DNA from: MGBC102946 sp022793145
Lineage (GTDB): Bacteria > Bacillota_I > Bacilli_A > RF39 > UBA660
Assembly: GCA_947426265.1 (NCBI GenBank)
Contig: CANEDJ010000010.1
Span: 1-38,124 of the forward strand
DNA: 38,124 bases
Reading direction: 5' to 3'
Shown here piece by piece: positions 34,684 to 38,124 of this stretch (the first letter of the stretch is position 1; each line of letters begins with the position of its first letter). The translations under genes and the position numbers were made by a program. The notes below the pieces were generated by a model that made no database searches, was not told where the DNA came from, and saw only the letters and a program-made list of their open reading frames with translations.

Positions 34684-35694
34684 TTCATCTTCCATATCAA
34701 TATGTAAATTAAGTTCTTCTTCTGTTGGTAAAGATTCTAAAATATTTTTAGGTAAATATTCTTGCAATTCATAAGAACTAACACCTATTGGTTTATTTAC
34801 ATCTCTTAACGCATATTCAACATTTAACTTATTTTTATTTCTTACTAATATTATGCCAATACTAGGATTATCATTGTTTCCTTTTAATATATCATCTAGT
34901 GCTGATAAATAATAATTCATTTTAACAATATATTCAGGAATAAATTTTTTATTTTTAAGTTCTATCGCAATATAACAATGTAATTTAGTATGGTAAAATA
35001 ATAAGTCAATAAAATTTTCATCATCATTAATTGTAACTCTATATTGATTAGCAATAAAACTAAAGCCATTCCCTAATTCCAACAAAGTCATTTTAATTTT
35101 TTCAATTAAGGCATTTTCTATATCTTTTTCAACATAATTTTCTCTTAATTCTCCAACGTCAAAAATATATGGATCTTTCATTATTTCTTTGGCTAAAGTA
35201 CTTTGTGGGTGTAAAAGTGTTAAACTAAAATTATTTGTTTTTTCTCCTAATACTTGTCTATTATAAGCATCTTTTTTTATTTGAATTTCCAAATAATCAT
35301 AACTCCAACCGTTATTGTACGTTTCTTTAATATACCAAAGTTTCTGGTTTATATCTTTTACTCTATCCATGATTATAGTATTATGTGACCAAGGAATTTT
35401 ATGAGAAAGTTCTTTTAATTCTTCATTTTCTTTAACAGATAAATAATATTTTCTCATATTTCGAAGATTTCGAGGGGAATATCCTTTTGCATGGGGATAT
35501 TTTATTTTTAATTCAGTTGACAACTCATCAACAAATTTATTGCCCCAAGATATTCTTTCATCAATTATTTTACCTATATGAAAATATAATTCCAATACAT
35601 TAGTATTTGCATCTTGAAACAATTTCAGTTGAGTTTGTTGTATTTCATTTACTATACTGTCTATTACAATTTTAAAATCACTTGTTTCTATCAT
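34681..35694 (-). CDS. DUF1016 (YhcG-type) PDDEXK nuclease family protein
   Basis: A 337-aa protein with the two DUF1016 parts. The N-terminal helical domain (about 10-150) shows IGKIIDERISWGNKFVDEL, a GYSPRNLRNMRKYY segment and an IPWSHN motif. The C-terminal PDDEXK nuclease-like domain (about 170-320) has candidate active-site residues in FIDLLFYHTKLHCYIAIELK: Asp in FIDL, Glu and Lys in IELK. The family is found in accessory DNA, often near restriction-modification genes, but none are present here. It may act in DNA processing or defence. It has an AGGAGA site that overlaps the end of the small ORF upstream. It sits between the two halves of a broken ORF6N gene and looks intact. Confidence 0.92.
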   Translation of the reverse strand: MIETSDFKIVIDSIVNEIQQTQLKLFQDANTNVLELYFHIGKIIDERISWGNKFVDELSTELKIKYPHAKGYSPRNLRNMRKYYLSVKENEELKELSHKIPWSHNTIIMDRVKDINQKLWYIKETYNNGWSYDYLEIQIKKDAYNRQVLGEKTNNFSLTLLHPQSTLAKEIMKDPYIFDVGELRENYVEKDIENALIEKIKMTLLELGNGFSFIANQYRVTINDDENFIDLLFYHTKLHCYIAIELKNKKFIPEYIVKMNYYLSALDDILKGNNDNPSIGIILVRNKNKLNVEYALRDVNKPIGVSSYELQEYLPKNILESLPTEEELNLHIDMEDE

Positions 35695-35703
35695 ATATTT
35701 CTC

Positions 35704-35895
35704 CTATCTAAGTAATTTTGCAGACATGTCTACAAAATTATAATTATAACTTGATATTGGTTTACCAATATCATAATGTGTTACCATATTGCCATTACAT
35801 TTGATAAAAAATACATCACAATCTAACATTACTTGTTTTCTCCTTACTTCATATATCATTCTTTCTATATTGATTTGTTCATTTAATTCATTCAT
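35704..35895 (-). pseudogene. N-terminal fragment of an ORF6N-type gene
   Basis: A 63-aa frame with a good AGGTGG site 5 nt from the ATG at 35895. Residues 10-28 (IERMIYEVRRKQVMLDCDV) are the N terminus of ORF6N proteins, usually followed directly by LAKLYGCKNGTKTINQAV. That continuation is found instead at 34630-34670, beyond the DUF1016 gene. The remaining 35 residues (from FFIKCNGNMV) are not recognised. The likely reading is a gene broken after the Asp codon. It may still be translated as a short peptide coupled to the DUF1016 gene. Confidence 0.65.
35780..35797. repeat. Right copy of an imperfect direct repeat flanking the DUF1016 gene
   Basis: GTTACCATATTGCCATTA, the partner of the copy at 34667-34683, near the point where the ORF6N homology stops. 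Confidence 0.4.
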
Positions 35896-35950
35896 ACATA
35901 CCACCTATAAACATCATACTTATTTTGTCTATAAAATCCTTAAAAGTATG

Positions 35951-35980
35951 AAAAAAAAGTTTTCTTTTTTGAAAACTTTT
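35951..35980 (-). terminator. Terminator of the Nudix/pilin-like operon
   Basis: A 10-bp stem (AAAAGTTTTC/GAAAACTTTT) with a 6-nt loop and an eight-T run on the minus strand, overlapping the stop codon. Confidence 0.85.
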
Positions 35981-36467
35981 ATTCTATCTCAGCATCTAAT
36001 CTTTCTAAATATCCTTTAGTTTTATATCTACTTCCACATTTTAAATAAGGACTATAAGTGACTTTATTTCTTTCCTTAATAAATGTTACATATCCTGAGC
36101 AAGTAACTTTTGAATCTTTAATATCATGAATTGGTTCTATATATTTATCACGAATTAATGATTTTACAGTGACAGTAATATTATCACCTTCTTGTAATTC
36201 ATCTCCATAAATAGTTGCATTATATGCACTAGCAGCTTTTTCCATAGCTGCTTCTATATCCTTATAAGACTTGTATTCTTTTTCTTCTTCATTTTGAACA
36301 GGCCTTTTTTGATCTGTAGAATTATTTGTACTATTATTTCCCATAGATTCCGATAATCTTCTAAAATTACGGTTAATTAAAGATACTATTAAAAGTAAGC
36401 AAAATAATAATATTCCTATTCCAACTAATAGTTCTTGTAATCCCCAACCTTTATTATCTAATTTCAT
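35979..36467 (-). CDS. Type IV pilin-like protein (prepilin-type N terminus)
   Basis: A 162-aa protein starting MKLDNKGWGLQELLVGIGIL. It has a short basic leader, Gly7 before a hydrophobic helix, and Glu at +5 of the mature protein, which fits the class III prepilin pattern cut by PilD/ComC-type peptidases. The helix spans about 8-35. A Ser/Asn/Thr-rich stretch (45-55) and a small domain with Cys near 120 and 145 follow, possibly a disulfide as in ComG pseudopilins. I chose the ATG at 36467, 6 nt from AGGTG. That site overlaps the stop of the Nudix gene, so translation is coupled. No pilus assembly ATPase or peptidase gene is in the window. Confidence 0.78.
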   Translation of the reverse strand: MKLDNKGWGLQELLVGIGILLFCLLLIVSLINRNFRRLSESMGNNSTNNSTDQKRPVQNEEEKEYKSYKDIEAAMEKAASAYNATIYGDELQEGDNITVTVKSLIRDKYIEPIHDIKDSKVTCSGYVTFIKERNKVTYSPYLKCGSRYKTKGYLERLDAEIE

Positions 36468-36476
36468 AAGCATCAC

Positions 36477-37148
36477 CTAAAATAAATTTCTTTCTTTAAT
36501 CTCTTCTTTAAAACTATATAATTTAGCGGGTCTTCCATTTCCACCCACATTTTTATCTCCAGTATCTTCAATTAAACCTAGTGTAATAAATTTTTTTCTA
36601 AAATTTCTTCTATCCATAGTAACATTTAAGATTTGTTCATATGCTTTTTGTAACTCTGGAAGTGTAAAATCACTGGGGAATAAACTTTTTAAAACATTAC
36701 TATTCACGATCTTTCTTCTTAAAAATTCAATATTTTTCTTTAAAATTCGAGCATGGTCATAAGCCATTTTTGGTACATCGTTAATTTTAAACCAAGCAGT
36801 CTGTATATCATCTCTATCTTCTCTTTTAAAAAGAGCCGAAACATTATCAATTAAACCTATATAAGAAATAGCGATAATGCGATCATCTGGGTCTCTATCT
36901 AAATTGCTAAAAATATGGCATTGTTCTAAATAAACATCTTTCAGCCCTAATTTGACTTCAATAGAATCTATAATATTCATTTCTATTGTTTCATCATTTG
37001 ATACAATACCGCCTGGCAAAATCCAGTATCCTCTATATGGTTCACTTTTTTTTCGAAGTAGCAATACTTTTACTTGACCTTGATCTATTGTAAAAATACT
37101 TACTAAACTTTCTAATATATTATAATATTTTCCAGGGTTAAAGTCCAT
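36477..37148 (-). CDS. Nudix-winged helix transcriptional regulator (NrtR-like)
   Basis: A 223-aa protein from the ATG preceded by AAAGGGGTGAT. The N-terminal Nudix domain (about 10-140) has VLLLRKKSEPYRGYWILPGG. Its Nudix box is degenerate: the segment after the GG shows DSIEVKLGL where REUxEExGU is expected, so hydrolysis is unlikely. The C-terminal domain (about 150-215) fits a winged helix (LPELQKAYEQIL, DRRNFRKKFITLGLIEDTG, GRPAKLYSF). This is the layout of NrtR-type regulators, which sense ADP-ribose-like ligands and control NAD or sugar genes. It has a consensus promoter with repeats in the leader, suggesting autoregulation, and is coupled to the pilin-like gene. The ligand is unknown. 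Confidence 0.9.
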   Translation of the reverse strand: MDFNPGKYYNILESLVSIFTIDQGQVKVLLLRKKSEPYRGYWILPGGIVSNDETIEMNIIDSIEVKLGLKDVYLEQCHIFSNLDRDPDDRIIAISYIGLIDNVSALFKREDRDDIQTAWFKINDVPKMAYDHARILKKNIEFLRRKIVNSNVLKSLFPSDFTLPELQKAYEQILNVTMDRRNFRKKFITLGLIEDTGDKNVGGNGRPAKLYSFKEEIKERNLF

Positions 37149-37161
37149 TTTATCACCCCTT

Positions 37162-37199
37162 TGTGTTAAATGTACACAGTTAATTATAGTATAGTTAAA
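37162..37199. promoter_or_regulatory. Candidate operator for the Nudix regulator
   Basis: Three GTTAAA/T units (37165, 37179 and 37194) are spaced 14-15 bp apart. An inverted repeat TGTGT-N7-ACACA (37162-37178) overlaps them. They cover the -10 box and the start of the leader, where a repressor would act. Confidence 0.45.
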
Positions 37200-37211
37200 A
37201 TAAATTGTCAA
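37183..37211 (-). promoter_or_regulatory. Consensus promoter of the Nudix/pilin-like operon
   Basis: A perfect TTGACA, a 17-nt spacer and a perfect TATAAT on the minus strand, directly after the kinase-like gene. Confidence 0.85.
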
Positions 37212-37216
37212 ATAAA

Positions 37217-37999
37217 CTATTTATATAATTTATATTGATGAGGTGTTTCGTGTAAATAAGGAATTGCTTCTAATTCAGGTTTACTAATCATTGCAATAAT
37301 TTCTTTAATAATCGGATCTATATCTGACCTTTTTTCTGCTTTTTTAGCAAATAAGAATTTACGTATTGGCATACCTAATACTGATTCAAAATACATAAGC
37401 CATAAAGCTACTTTATCTGTTTCTTTTGAACTTCTTAAATAAGTAGCTTGATGATAACGATTCCAAAGTTGTCTTCTACTATAAATTTGTAAAATGTTAG
37501 ATATTGTATAACTCTCTATCCCATCTATTTTCCAGCTATCTACATCAACAAATATTGGAAATTCATTATCGACAATTATAATATTAGTATAATAAAAATC
37601 GGATACTACAATTCCATAGCGCTCATGCAGTTCTTTTAATGTTTCACTAATCCTTTGATAAACTTTTAATACTAATCTAGGATGACTTTCATTTTGTTTT
37701 GTCCATTCATCTAGTCTGACACCATTTTCTAAATATGCCATCCAAAATCCAATTTTATTTTTATGAGGAACAAAAACCAATTCTTCTGGTATAGCGGCTA
37801 TTTTATTTAATTCATTTTGAGTCATTAAATATTTTAATAATATTTTCTTTTCTTCTATTCCATGATAAAGAGCATAATTAAAAAGAAGCTTTAAAATTCT
37901 ATCTTTATTTAGAGACAAATATAATTCTCCATCTGTTCCACCTAACAATGTTGGCTGCAACTGTTTCCATTCTGACTTTTCTATTATTGTATAATTCAT
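37217..37999 (-). CDS. Protein kinase-fold protein, function unknown
   Basis: A 260-aa soluble protein with features of a minimal kinase or phosphotransferase fold. LGGTDGELYL (19-28) sits where a glycine loop is expected, Lys37 in RILKLLF could be the ATP-binding Lys, and MAYLENGVRLDEW (87-99) resembles the hinge. VVSDFYYTNIIIVD (131-144) matches a catalytic loop (Asp134, Asn139), and FVDVDSW (150-156) is in the place of DFG. Similar layouts occur in small-molecule and lipid kinases as well as Ser/Thr kinases, so the substrate is open. An AAGGGGG site precedes the ATG. No partner gene is close enough to suggest a role. Confidence 0.75.
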   Translation of the reverse strand: MNYTIIEKSEWKQLQPTLLGGTDGELYLSLNKDRILKLLFNYALYHGIEEKKILLKYLMTQNELNKIAAIPEELVFVPHKNKIGFWMAYLENGVRLDEWTKQNESHPRLVLKVYQRISETLKELHERYGIVVSDFYYTNIIIVDNEFPIFVDVDSWKIDGIESYTISNILQIYSRRQLWNRYHQATYLRSSKETDKVALWLMYFESVLGMPIRKFLFAKKAEKRSDIDPIIKEIIAMISKPELEAIPYLHETPHQYKLYK

Positions 38000-38109
38000 A
38001 TTTGCCCCCTTTCTAATGCTTACTATATTAACATAACCAAACTAAAATTCAAAGAAAAAAGGAATAATCACAGCTCTAAGGAGTGAAAATTTTTCGCAAT
38101 CATCATTTA

Positions 38110-38118
38110 TGATATAAT
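38110..38118 (+). promoter_or_regulatory. Possible promoter reading out of the right edge
   Basis: An extended -10 (TGATATAAT) on the plus strand at the end of the window, same as the one upstream of femAB. The gene it would serve lies beyond the window. No good -35 is seen. Confidence 0.35.
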
Positions 38119-38124
38119 TAAGTA

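Noticed and set aside
1..38124. Mycoplasma-type code with TGA as Trp, suggested by the low GC
   Set aside because: Several genes end at TGA (for example the ZIP and methyltransferase-like genes), and conserved Trp residues are encoded by TGG.

Overview
The window is strongly AT-rich and uses the standard genetic code: TGA is a stop and Trp is TGG. It has strong AGGAGG-type ribosome binding sites, Gram-positive -35/-10 promoters, a T-box leader and many intrinsic terminators. This points to a low-GC Bacillota. The short-armed SMC, the FemAB protein, the CotH/VTC/DUF4956 genes and the dehydratase-activase genes suggest an anaerobic, host-associated Bacilli lineage (Erysipelotrichia/RF39-like). 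That placement is inference. All genes are on the minus strand except two, a DUF1540 gene and femAB, near 27 kb.

Regions, left to right. (1) 1-3394: a doubtful small ORF and smc. (2) 3516-9380: a tight four-gene minus-strand operon, transcribed in the order CotH-family surface protein, VTC-domain protein, DUF4956 membrane protein and phosphodiester glycosidase. It is the best candidate in the window for a poorly described system, probably building or modifying a cell-surface polymer. (3) 9641-15723: RNase R, a ZIP metal transporter, a lipoprotein and a P-type cation ATPase. (4) 15800-15981: a promoter-driven structured RNA of about 181 nt that looks like 6S RNA. (5) 16014-23944: a methyltransferase-like protein, a divergent PRPP synthetase, aspS with its T-box, two unknown proteins and topA. 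(6) 24007-27152: a three-gene ATP-dependent iron-sulfur activase/dehydratase-like module, divergent from a Cys-rich DUF1540 gene. (7) 27234-29467: a FemAB-type cell-wall enzyme and an HD phosphohydrolase. (8) 29536-33940: the str operon rpsL-rpsG-fusA-tuf, with a strong promoter, a cUUCGg-capped hairpin at the 5' end of the mRNA, and an S12 carrying Ile where Pro90 (E. coli numbering) is normal. (9) 33990-38124: an accessory stretch with an ORF6N gene split by a DUF1016 nuclease gene and decayed, a pilin-like protein coupled to a Nudix/winged-helix regulator behind a consensus promoter, and a kinase-fold orphan.

The housekeeping genes cover chromosome handling (smc, topA), RNA turnover (rnr), nucleotide supply (prs) and translation (aspS, rpsL, rpsG, fusA, tuf). 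The accessory genes concentrate on the cell surface (CotH operon, FemAB, lipoprotein, pilin-like protein), metal traffic (ZIP, P-type ATPase) and redox iron-sulfur chemistry. No tRNA, rRNA, CRISPR array or intact insertion sequence was seen.
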